A DNA stretch of 64,000 nucleotides, taken from Pardosa pseudoannulata. Lineage: Eukaryota > Arthropoda > Arachnida > Araneae > Lycosidae. The stretch's first letter is position 1; the number at the start of each line of letters is the position of its first letter. This document shows, piece by piece, positions 28,601 through 34,050 of this stretch. Made by a program: the position numbers and the translations under genes. The notes below the pieces were generated by a model that was not told the origin of the DNA, made no database searches, and saw only the letters and a list, made by a program, of their open reading frames with translations. The stretch lies in assembly GCA_032207245.1 (NCBI GenBank), contig CM063501.1, positions 51,591,393 to 51,655,392 of the forward strand, in the 5' to 3' direction.

Positions 28601-31029
28601 GAAGAAAAGGACAAAGTAGCTGTTCTACAATAATGTATAGATGTTCCTTTGCTAATTGGACAATATGAATGTCCGGCATTCTTTCTCTCAGTTTGTCTTC
28701 TTACATATTTTTTTTTCATAATTATACTCTACATTCTTGGAGCCATGGCAGCAATCTCATAACCAATGGGTAATAGTATTAAGAGCAACTCAAGCAGGCC
28801 TAAGATCCATCGAGTTCATAAATGTATGTAAAATATATTTGTAGTCACAATGTCCTCAAAGTTTTCAAACAATGTCTCTGGGGGTGGCAGGCCAAACAAT
28901 GGGAGTCTTCTGTTTAGTCCAGGGGTGCCCAACTCAAATCCCTTGGTGGGCCAAAAAACAATTTACTGAACTGAGGTGGGCCACACATATAAAAATAAAA
29001 CAACAAATTATTCAAAATATTTTATTATTGTGCAATATTCAAAATATGCATTTTTACAGAGCCAGCTGTGACTGTACATAAAAGTTGTGTTATACATATA
29101 TCATAACTACAACGACAATAAACATTAACTATACTGTATATATAATCACCCCTAACACCTTACCTTCCTCCCTAATTATGAGGGTTAAAATATTATTATA
29201 TTTATACTATAAATATATATTGTAGTTTATTCACAAGCACTACCACATGTATTATTTTAAAATTAATGTGAGATTTGTTTTTGTATTTTACTAAAGATTT
29301 TGTTAATATCAACAGATAATGTAGTCAACAAGCATCGTAGCTAATTGGTCATATTTTTATCAAGCAACCAAATATAATGCATTTTCCTGTGTTTTCTTGA
29401 CAAATGTAAACTGATACATTTGTAAGCAACAAAAACGTTTGAGTTGCAATGCTGCTATACTGTTTTATACATCAAATTAAACATTTTGGAGGCTAGAATT
29501 TCAAATGCATCGTTAACTTGCATTTTCTAAATAAACAATGCCTTAATTATTCGTTTGCAATTAAGGATAATTTCACAATAGCCATAAATATAATTTCTAA
29601 CTCTACATACAACTTCCACTGACTAGTTGGACAGAGCATGTGCATGTAATGCGAGTCAGCTGATTGTATAAGTAATGGCCGATTGACAGAATATGCTAGA
29701 ACACTCAAATTTCAACATAACCTGTCCAACCCTACTCAAAGACCAGGTTTATGTTGGTTACTATCAAGTCTTGATGTACATAATATGTGATATTCATTAT
29801 TGCAAACATTAATAACTAAAATTCTATGTTTCAACTGTATATAGTCAAAATGACTAAAACTATATAGACAGTTGAAAACTTCAACTGGGTCACATGCGGT
29901 CCATGGGCTGCGGGTTGGGCATGCCTGGTTTAGTCCCTGCTTCTGAATTATGAGGACCCAGCAGGTTACACATGATACCTAAGTGGTACTAAGTGTACAG
30001 CTTCTCAGATATTGGGGAAATACTTAACAAGCAAATGCCTCTGCATTAAAAAAAAAAAACTCTACATTTTTAAATTTATTTTAAATAATATAAGTATTTA
30101 ATTTTAATATCATTAAATTTTAAAATTGTATTGTTATATTTTTAAATTCTTTCATCATAATATAAATGATTATTTCAGGTGATTGCCTAAACAACTCAGA
30201 TCATTCAAAATTTTTAGAAATCCAAATTTGATTCCAAAATTTCAAAATGAAAGTACATCTAGACTTTGATAGAAAAGTTCAAAAGTGGTCATTCAGGGAG
30301 GGAGATGGAAAAAAGGTCCTTTAATAGGGGAAAAATTAATATTGAAACAAAAAAACATAGCCCACAAATAAATGGGTTTTATAAAGAGGCTATCTTTATA
30401 ACTATTAAAATATATGCACATACATATTGGTACTTGTTTAATAATTTTTTTCAGCTTAGTATAATGTTACAATCTTTCAAACATATTAAAAATATTGCCT
30501 TGTAATCTATAAAAAAATTAAAATTTGAAGAAAATATAAAAGCATATGTAGTTCTACAGGATGCAGTTACTATAAAAGACCAGGTTTTGTTTTCCTTTAT
30601 TTAGTTTAATGTAAACATCACTGAGTGCAAACAATTGAATATTTGTTGACTGTCACAATGTTGTTAATTATAAGAAAAGTTCAAAATTTTTCAAGTTCTC
30701 ATATAAAATAATTTACTTACCTACTTGAAAATATATGTACTGACATTTGGATATAAGTTTATTGTGCCGTTAAAAATAATAGTTTATAGATTAATATGTT
30801 GATATGAAGAAGATAAATATTAATTATAATACAAAAAAATTATCAATAATTAAAAATATACTATAAAAATAATTAAGTACCTTTCACAACGATCATGATA
30901 ATACGTAGGTGCTATATTCTTTCCGAATTCACTAAACATATCACCAAATTGAGAAAACATAGATCGCATTTTCAACCTCCACGTTCGTGCTGGAAACATA
31001 GGATTAAAACTAGCAAAATCCGATGGCAT
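2833..31029 (-). CDS. TMEM181: TMEM181-like multi-pass membrane protein, complete 13-exon gene
   Basis: The exons, in transcription order, are 30881-31029, 20365-20542, 16697-16787, 15280-15410, 15018-15143, 12423-12503, 12241-12340, 10931-11058, 8504-8653, 8312-8414, 7212-7436, 5855-5921 and 2833-2899. All introns are GT-AG and every join keeps frame, giving 1596 nt and 531 residues. Residues 51-75 hold the conserved start MRLYTMHKREF and the first membrane segment. Residues about 85-225 form a luminal domain with N-glycosylation sequons. Residues about 235-480 hold seven further hydrophobic segments (Wntless-like TM domain). The tail is acidic (NDSDEEVIY) and ends EESD. The blocks FFPLSFLANSW, VRLKFLTAL, VLQDNFIAELST and LLNFYL are family hallmarks. 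The family (GPR178) has a GOLD-like domain plus a seven-helix bundle; human TMEM181 has been linked to a bacterial toxin response and its normal role is poorly known. The start codon chosen is the first ATG after which the frame joins the conserved block; an in-frame ATG lies further upstream at 31080. Confidence 0.95.
2961..4172. mobile_element. Non-autonomous hAT-type DNA transposon in TMEM181 intron 12
   Basis: Left end CAGCACTGTCCAAC; the reverse complement of the right end reads CAGCGCTGTCTAAC (12 of 14 match). The subterminal sequence ACTAGTAGCTCACAGACTGC followed by a GGCCC stretch is typical of hAT/Charlie-like ends. The 8-bp flanks TGTTATGA and TGCTAAAA share five bases, as expected for a decayed target duplication. 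No transposase ORF remains in its 1.2 kb. Confidence 0.7.
4173..5854. other. TMEM181 intron 12, remaining sequence
   Basis: AT-rich intron with no ORF or clear element. A small nested inverted repeat lies at 4446-4484 (CAGGTTCT facing AGAACCTG). Confidence 0.5.
5855..5921 (-). CDS. TMEM181: TMEM181 exon 12
   Basis: Cytosolic tail: KDNPTLSMINDSDEEVIY, matching KDNPAFSMLNDSDD.VIY in vertebrates. Acceptor TTATAG, donor GTAAGT. Confidence 0.93.
5922..7211. other. TMEM181 intron 11
   Basis: AT-rich intronic sequence. I see no coding signal or repeat family in it. Confidence 0.6.
7212..7436 (-). CDS. TMEM181: TMEM181 exon 11
   Basis: The largest exon. It holds the last two membrane helices, with VRLKFLTALMIIVLSISIA, VLQDNFIAELST and LLNFYLVTMAYVY. 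Acceptor TTACAG, donor GTAAGC. Confidence 0.96.
7853..7905. repeat. (AT)n microsatellite
   Basis: About 26 uninterrupted AT units in TMEM181 intron 10. Confidence 0.97.
8312..8414 (-). CDS. TMEM181: TMEM181 exon 10
   Basis: Membrane helix GFKIFFFIIGAVYLVYLFYL followed by IVRAYTELRSMPYF. Acceptor TTCTAG, donor GTAAAA. Confidence 0.93.
8504..8653 (-). CDS. TMEM181: TMEM181 exon 9
   Basis: Fifty codons: FYLPKCIITGLLWLAAFTL, then NELRDPTYNYKVDTGHFM. FYLPK and DP.Y.Y.VDTG are conserved. Acceptor CTATAG, donor GTATGT. Confidence 0.94.
9117..9264. repeat. Two-copy diverged tandem duplication, unit about 74 bp
   Basis: Both units carry the order ATGCTTTTT, AGCCTGA(T/C)AAC, ATATAG(T/C)AGTGCACCA(T/C)AGG. 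The first copy ends near 9191 and the second at 9264. It lies in TMEM181 intron 8. Confidence 0.75.
10110..10530 (+). mobile_element. Decayed 3' end of a non-LTR retrotransposon (RTE-like C-terminal region)
   Basis: The three plus frames, read together, recover scattered pieces typical of the post-RT tail of these elements: TSETWT near 10128, LELYNINR and DIVKFA near 10255-10300, and a final E.AKACPELS near 10495-10530, like the EEAKAHPGLSS ends of RTE-type proteins. Many stops and frameshifts show it is dead. It lies in TMEM181 intron 8, antisense to the gene. Confidence 0.6.
10931..11058 (-). CDS. TMEM181: TMEM181 exon 8
   Basis: DPFFPLSFLANSWVPGML, then a helix ending LCIYHGIRQ. It is nearly identical to the vertebrate block. 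Acceptor TTTCAG, donor GTATTT. Confidence 0.95.
12241..12340 (-). CDS. TMEM181: TMEM181 exon 7
   Basis: Thirty-three codons plus one base. It contains DWSIEQKWISVLLPLLVLYN, matching the conserved W.IEQKW.S.LLPLLLLYN block. Acceptor TTATAG, donor GTAAAT. Intron 6 is only 82 nt. Confidence 0.94.
12423..12503 (-). CDS. TMEM181: TMEM181 exon 6
   Basis: Twenty-seven codons: FKNYNPSFTKIEIWFR, then the start of a membrane helix. YNP.F...EIWFR is a family signature. Acceptor TTTTAG, donor GTGAGT. Confidence 0.93.
12504..14225. other. TMEM181 intron 5, right of exon 6
   Basis: Intronic DNA. A less AT-rich block at about 12880-13260 has no recognised homology. Its ORFs are short and not protein-like. 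Confidence 0.5.
14226..14535 (+). mobile_element. Non-LTR retrotransposon 3' remnant (zinc-finger tail)
   Basis: The ORF from 14226 reads FPRKTAVAIFRGLTRQDCL and DHLYRIKM. After a one-base frameshift near 14418 it continues CVLCDSGHPMTFEHLNN, then KYWTECGMA and a stop at 14533-14535. The order RT/RNase H, then TA.FRL.TGHDCL..HLYR, then C..C.SGHPM..EHL is the C-terminal tail of Jockey/I-like or related elements that carry RNase H. It sits in TMEM181 intron 5, antisense to the gene. Confidence 0.75.
14629..14707. repeat. (AT)n microsatellite, interrupted
   Basis: Long AT dinucleotide run with a few TATG and TATACA interruptions, in TMEM181 intron 5. Confidence 0.95.
14825..14877. repeat. (TA)n microsatellite
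   Basis: Uninterrupted TA run about 120 bp from the preceding one, in TMEM181 intron 5. Confidence 0.95.
15018..15143 (-). CDS. TMEM181: TMEM181 exon 5
   Basis: Forty-two codons, phase 0 on both sides: VCEEFTVLHLGFIDFSHYII to DVVFY. The HLG(F/Y)...Y.I pattern is conserved. Acceptor CTATAG, donor GTAAGT. Confidence 0.93.
15280..15410 (-). CDS. TMEM181: TMEM181 exon 4
   Basis: Luminal domain: PFHVSVAIHGI through HNHNRTRELHC. The HNRTR.L.C block is conserved in the family. Acceptor ATACAG, donor GTAAGT. Confidence 0.93.
16575..16613. repeat. (AT)n microsatellite
   Basis: Simple AT run close to the donor of TMEM181 exon 3. Confidence 0.95.
16697..16787 (-). CDS. TMEM181: TMEM181 exon 3
   Basis: Thirty codons plus one base. 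It contains ALSTFSQQLWVIARI, matching the conserved LST..QQLW block of the luminal domain. Acceptor TTCTAG, donor GTATGC. Confidence 0.92.
18459..19397 (+). mobile_element. Tigger/pogo-type DNA transposon, deleted, in TMEM181 intron 2
   Basis: The left end CAGTGAAACTTCTCTGAACA and the inverted right end (reading CAGTGAAACCTCTCTAAGTG) form terminal repeats of about 27 bp, both followed by GCCACCC. A TA precedes the left end; the right flank has mutated to CA. The 939-bp element keeps only a remnant of the transposase DNA-binding domain, listed below. The Tigger/pogo assignment rests on the CAGTGAAACC ends, the TA target and the CENP-B-like helix-turn-helix. Confidence 0.85.
18996..19166 (+). 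pseudogene. Remnant of Tigger transposase: CENP-B N-terminal helix-turn-helix
   Basis: An ATG-initiated 56-residue reading frame contains HIEVLREYETGKSVRKLAQL and, further on, INKALKKKEFD. This fits the CENP-B/Psq-type helix-turn-helix pattern (IEVLREvEkGkSkrelAk.FgvskstI..ilk.ke). It stops at TAG; the DDE catalytic domain is missing. Confidence 0.75.
20365..20542 (-). CDS. TMEM181: TMEM181 exon 2 (first membrane segment)
   Basis: It codes for SVQMRLYTMHKREFVLIF through a 20-residue hydrophobic stretch to the luminal NATNLTPKLN. The acceptor is TTTTAAG and the donor is GTAAGT. Phase is 2 in and 0 out. Confidence 0.95.
21698..22279 (+). repeat. 5' LTR
   Basis: It differs from the 3' LTR at about five single bases (for example CTGATAACG/CTAATAACG and CTCTGAGAC/CTCTGGGAC) and in poly-C length near 21910. 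Confidence 0.95.
22287..22304 (+). promoter_or_regulatory. Candidate primer-binding site of the LTR element
   Basis: TGGTGTCAGATAGTGGGG begins seven bases after the 5' LTR and starts with TGG, complementary to a tRNA CCA end. The matching tRNA cannot be assigned without a search. Confidence 0.45.
22964..25384 (+). CDS. Single long ORF of the LTR retrotransposon (gag-like coiled coil with degenerate pol shreds)
   Basis: It codes for 806 residues from the ATG at 22964 (MDVLIRARKADLVQLALKFE); the frame is open upstream to 22877 but without ATG. Residues 1-60 look like the SAP/leucine-rich start found in some arthropod retroelement gag proteins. Residues about 60-130 are a Glu/Arg/Gln-rich coiled coil. 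Residues about 140-420 are low-complexity and charged. Near residue 445, YILWLVDQHTRW resembles the integrase core start; the frame then departs from it. The last 50 residues (TWWGKAKF, HKPGAQNLAASAMSRV) resemble the end of a Ty3/gypsy RNase H. No protease, RT motif, CCHC knuckle or complete DDE triad is visible. The long open frame may be selected or may simply be young. Confidence 0.7.
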   Translation: MDVLIRARKADLVQLALKFEVEASGEMGKLPLIKIIKAAEDFDEETAKVLLEGIVGEREEKELRIRKEQENLRLQELEVLRLKIALSQRENVREQEERKIHREQMREQELAYLHQKLESLEAEKDRLRRNVEGVGQRSLLGDAGPNHGKITDKDLCEEARLPSQQGKMLRGWLAGYQGESALSRKTEERQQARVCAKKTGENDAVYRKTQPSKGKETREGKVNRGFPRGEGCGGTAHSKSPPFICEARQEPDTRRIAEKQPNRDFSQETGNSEKAIPRARPSGSKDIRRDFSEETGLARPSFSLTSEPRVTPRGEESLVSLSEGEKMPGGCMGEKVPVKGELIASEENFKDQERCAEPPKFWNLGDFRKGNFLFSERFWYPKGKVKEDVGQLVHLGSIQIEVLGLTLNSMFGVHGGFKSILARSEVLYERESGNIFKPIDLPNTRDHKYILWLVDQHTRWAQEIPLGSLTFKNTCEAPLNIFSSKGYSTGLRCKMHGPEEVSTEEIARMKQPLVSKLSCFPIVQFEIEGEKRGEILSQVDLLIRERKASRRKSGQIMLLLGSVSGGKTHPQVTDLQPLEEKEHQIPFRIGIARENEQVGGLRGKIDLLVNFAPNEEGEGSSLERPFRRECSSVVMGVTREFESKEERVERNRAEKWKGLDLELNGEMVVGSEGRNRNVSRDCSEGGFFFEIEGSKDFAFEEKAGDTASVAFGNYRLIRMLIKSQRDPVCFCQRRSRILKRVKGLVVWYPVDIWIRDNVWNQTLNFKEILTWWGKAKFKMKLNCSFSHKPGAQNLAASAMSRVVSEA
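25385..25770 (+). other. 3' untranslated interior of the LTR element, with polypurine tract
   Basis: Non-coding segment between the ORF stop and the 3' LTR. It ends with a G-run (AGGGGGGGCA) that fits a polypurine tract priming plus-strand synthesis. Confidence 0.6.
25771..26354 (+). repeat. 3' LTR
   Basis: Copy of the 5' LTR, two bases longer mostly through its poly-C tract near 25983. It is followed at once by the ATTAG target duplication. Confidence 0.95.
26360..28911. other. TMEM181 intron 1 between the LTR element and the hAT element
   Basis: AT-rich intronic sequence with no convincing ORF. A TA-preceded CAGTGAAACC at 28380 looks like one end of a Tigger/pogo element, but I cannot find its partner. 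Confidence 0.5.
28920..29927. mobile_element. hAT-type DNA transposon with perfect 8-bp target duplication
   Basis: Left end CAGGGGTGCCCAACTC; the inverted right end reads CAGGCATGCCCAACCC. GTTTAGTC flanks it on both sides (28912-28919 and 29928-29935). The subterminal TGGTGGGCC and TGGGCTGCGGG repeats are typical of hAT. At 1008 bp with no transposase frame it is non-autonomous. It lies in TMEM181 intron 1. Confidence 0.9.
29936..30880. other. TMEM181 intron 1, first part after exon 1
   Basis: AT-rich intronic DNA with no recognised feature. Confidence 0.5.
30881..31029 (-). CDS. TMEM181: TMEM181 exon 1
   Basis: It codes for residues 1-49 plus two bases of residue 50, from MPSDFASFNP to YYHDRCE. 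The donor GTACTT follows. The segment is hydrophilic and cytosolic by inference. The join to exon 2 recreates the DRCERSVQMRLYT junction, comparable to the region just before MRLYTL in vertebrate proteins. Confidence 0.88.
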
Positions 31030-31260
31030 TTTCAGCCGAAATATTTTAACTATGAGTAAATATATACACCATATAATCAACCATACGGAGCTTCAAATTC
31101 GCTAAACCGGTCCATCCGTCAAAAAATCGATACCGAAGTTACCATAGTTACGAACTGCTATTGCCATGATTATTTTGAAAAAAAAGAGGGAAGTGATCGA
31201 ATTTAAAGGGAGAAAGAAATAATTCGCATTTTTGCAAAACCTTTTCAGTTCTTGTAAATT
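31030..31260 (-). promoter_or_regulatory. TMEM181: Candidate TMEM181 promoter / 5' UTR
   Basis: Directly upstream of the start codon. It is clearly less AT-rich than the surroundings and holds several CpGs (near 31090-31160). There is no clear TATA box at a fixed distance. An X-box-like palindrome at 31138-31151 is listed separately. The exact transcription start cannot be read from sequence. Confidence 0.4.
31138..31151 (-). promoter_or_regulatory. X-box-like site (RFX consensus)
   Basis: On the minus strand the 14-mer GTAACTATGGTAAC fits the RFX-binding X-box consensus RTHNYYATRRNRAC at every position. It lies about 110 bp upstream of the TMEM181 start codon, a usual distance for functional X-boxes of ciliary genes. 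Confidence 0.45.
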
Positions 31261-31454
31261 TTAATTAAAAATCAACTTAAGTTCATCCCATATAAAAATA
31301 GAATGTCAAATTTAAAATGAGAATAATCAGTTTTGTTAATGATACATAAACATATCTCATTTCTGTGAATGTATCAGCATCATTTGTTTATGCTCACAAA
31401 GTACTGGCATTCCTATGTACTTTCCAGGATCTTATTGATTTCGTCGATCCAATA

Positions 31455-31620
31455 ACTGAAAGGGACTTTCGGCATTGGAGCCTATGGTTTCGAATCCCCC
31501 TGTTGGCATGAAAGTTCGCAATCCTTCAGAATCGGCTTTAGGCAGTGATTATGTGTCCTCTTGTGCAAACACGGCGATACACAGTGCCTTGGTTTTGTAA
31601 AAACTTGACCTAACGCATCA
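31455..31620 (+). repeat. Possible SINE fragment with tRNA-type B box
   Basis: GGTTTCGAATCCCCC near 31487 is close to the polymerase III B box GGTTCRANTCC. The A box is unclear. Downstream sequence with CTTTAGGCAGTGATTATGTG and ACACGGCGATACACAGTGCC could be the SINE body. This is tentative. Confidence 0.35.
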
Positions 31621-33565
31621 ACCAAAGTAAATATTATGAATCTCATCGCGATATTGGAAGTAGGAAATGATTGTGGTTAAAAATTACAACCTGCTTGTTC
31701 CTAGTATTCAAAACGTTGAAAACAGTCATGTTTTGGATCTTATTTTATAGTGAAAGAAACTGGTTATGTAAAAGGGATGCAAAAGGATGGCAAGAACTTC
31801 GAACTTTCGGGTTACAATAGAATGTTGCTAATAGAAAAAACAATCAGTAATTTTTATTATTTTTTAACAAAATCATGTACATTGTACTGTATAACATGGA
31901 AAAGAAAACTTCAGAGGAGTAAATTTACTCCTCTGGGTAAGGTGTTCATGCACATAGCTCCTTTTAAATCAAACTATCTTAATGCTTGCTCCAATTTCAA
32001 GACAGGAAGATGAGAGGGTTTGTTCTTTAGAAGTCAGTAAAAGTAATTTGCCCCAATTTGGTGCAATGACTAAACGATGGTTTTAATTACCCGTTTCAGT
32101 GGAACATGTAATTAAAATTCATAACTACATATGATTTGATATGCACAAAATCGAAAACTTAAGAAAAGCGCATGGCACATTGAGCACTGAAGTACTTTGA
32201 ATATCGTAACACTTCCAACAGTAAAGTATTAAGAATATTCTTTAAAGGCGGGACAAAGTTAATTGTGAAATTTGCTCTGGGTTGGGCATTTAATAATTAG
32301 GACCGTGCTATAAATTTTCTCAGAAACATGTCTTCAAAATGTGGAAACCCCACAATTTTTTTTTAATTTCGCTGCTTATACTGTTCTCTAACAATGCCAT
32401 CTAATGCATCCGCATCTCTGTATCATTGCATAACACAGACCTGGGCGAGCGAAATACTTTTAATAGGGTTTCAAATGGCAGAGCCCTTGCTAAAGGGCTA
32501 TGACTTTCTAACTCATTCACTTACAATGGCGTTGGTAGCAATGTCGGGTGTACAGTGTATAAATGACACGTATAAAATTTATTGACTAATATAAATTTAC
32601 TCACAAAGACCAAATATGTACACTTATTTACGGAAAAACACTTAAATGTTCTTCCGGATATATTAAAGCTGAGGATAACTCCAATCAGAGTCTTACAGAT
32701 CCTATAAATACTTGTCATAAAGGAGATCTTGTCCCAGTCATCCTAAAATCTGTCGGCAAAGGGTCAAACTCACCATGAAGCAAGATTGACACAAAGTCAA
32801 ATTACGGAAAATCCAAAGTCGACGACTGTTGGACTTCTGCTTCCACAACAGAAAAAAATTTCGCGCCTATCACCTCAAGTTCTACCTTTTATCTGTCTCT
32901 ACTCAGCTCTCGAATCTTCCATATTTCTCCCACTTTTGTATCATTCACTTGCCGAAAGGCCCCTTCATCATTCTTAATGTAAATAGGACAGCTACTGATA
33001 AAAGGTGTTGGCTATATGAATTTGATTTTAATATGGTTACGTTCCCAGTCTCTATTAATTTGAGGAGTCCAATCTTTTGATTCGGAAGTGGCTGTGGAAA
33101 TTCCAAATTCCCGTTTGGTCACTTTGCATTGATGCTCCAAATTATTTTCTGATCTTTTTTTATTCGGAGGTTAAAGTAGTGCATTTTTCACTGCTAGGTA
33201 CTCCGTAAAAATCAATTATCATGACCTTAAATAACGTTGCGGATTGCATAAAACATCCGATCTTTTCTAGGTCTTTATTCTAAGTAGAAGGAAAGTCTTG
33301 ACTATGGCTAATCAAATCATTTACCTCCATTAAAACAGCTAGTTGCAGCAGATTCAACACCATTCGTCATCTCTTAGCATCTGAAAGATAAACCGTGTTT
33401 AAAGTTCTCGAATATTTACACAGATGACACTGTAGGCACGTGTTTAAAATGGCTATTGGTATTTTGACTAATGATGTACATAATTCACCCAGTCCATCAA
33501 TTTCCGATAGTGGAATCTGTGAACAAAGGTTGACTACTTAGGTTCGGAGAGTAACAAATTCACAC

Positions 33566-33630
33566 ATCCTAGTGGTTAATGTGCTCGACTGGGATGCCTG
33601 TTTCGGATCCAGAAGGGTCCACAAAAATGT
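33566..33630 (+). repeat. tRNA-like module / SINE head
   Basis: TAGTGGTTAATGTGCTCGAC resembles an A box region and TGTTTCGGATCC a B box, with tRNA-like spacing of about 30 bases. No complete cloverleaf is evident, so I take it as a tRNA-derived SINE or pseudogene. Confidence 0.4.
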
Positions 33631-33879
33631 TTTTAAAGTGTGGAATAAATATGTGGTCAAAAGTCTTAACGTTGGGAGGTCTATGGGACAAAGGATAAAG
33701 TATCAGGAGAAAATAATCCCTCCCGAGGACGGTCAAAATTGAGGGGCTACTCCGGCGTTGAAAACAAAGAGCTTTGCAACCGTTATGGTAGTCGGTTCTC
33801 ATTGAGTTAGAATATTTGGAACGTTGTGGTCTACTTTTTAATAGACGGGGATCTAAAGCAGATTTCGATCGAACGGCTA

Positions 33880-33958
33880 CGAACAACCATCAGCGGGATT
33901 CAAATCCGCGGACTCCGGTGCCGTACAGCAGCGCTCTACCTTTCGGCCATTGTCCGAA
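33880..33958 (-). repeat. tRNA-like module / SINE head on the minus strand
   Basis: On the minus strand, GGTAGAGCGCTGCTGTACGG (A-box region) is followed by GCGGATTTGAATCCCGC, a 5-bp-stem, 7-base-loop T arm with one mismatch. The anticodon-arm position CGGCACCGGAGTCCG forms only about three pairs. It looks tRNA-derived but no acceptor stem closes, so a functional tRNA is unlikely. Confidence 0.45.
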
Positions 33959-34050
33959 ATGAATCATAATTGTAAATATGACCTGATTATCGCACGGGTA
34001 CCCAGGACACGAAAATTTATACAGCTTGATAACGCTGATTATGTTAAATG

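Larger units (their letters stand above)
31261..34050. other. Intergenic block of lower AT content
   Basis: About 2.8 kb whose base composition differs from both flanks, with many CpGs. It has no ORF with protein-like character. It holds tRNA-like B-box motifs near 31480, 33600 and 33900 and otherwise unrecognised sequence. It may be a cluster of old SINE or other repeat copies, or a decayed gene. Confidence 0.4.

Noticed and set aside
33880..33958. Functional tRNA gene on the minus strand
   Set aside because: The T arm and A/B boxes are visible but the anticodon stem is weak and no acceptor stem pairs.
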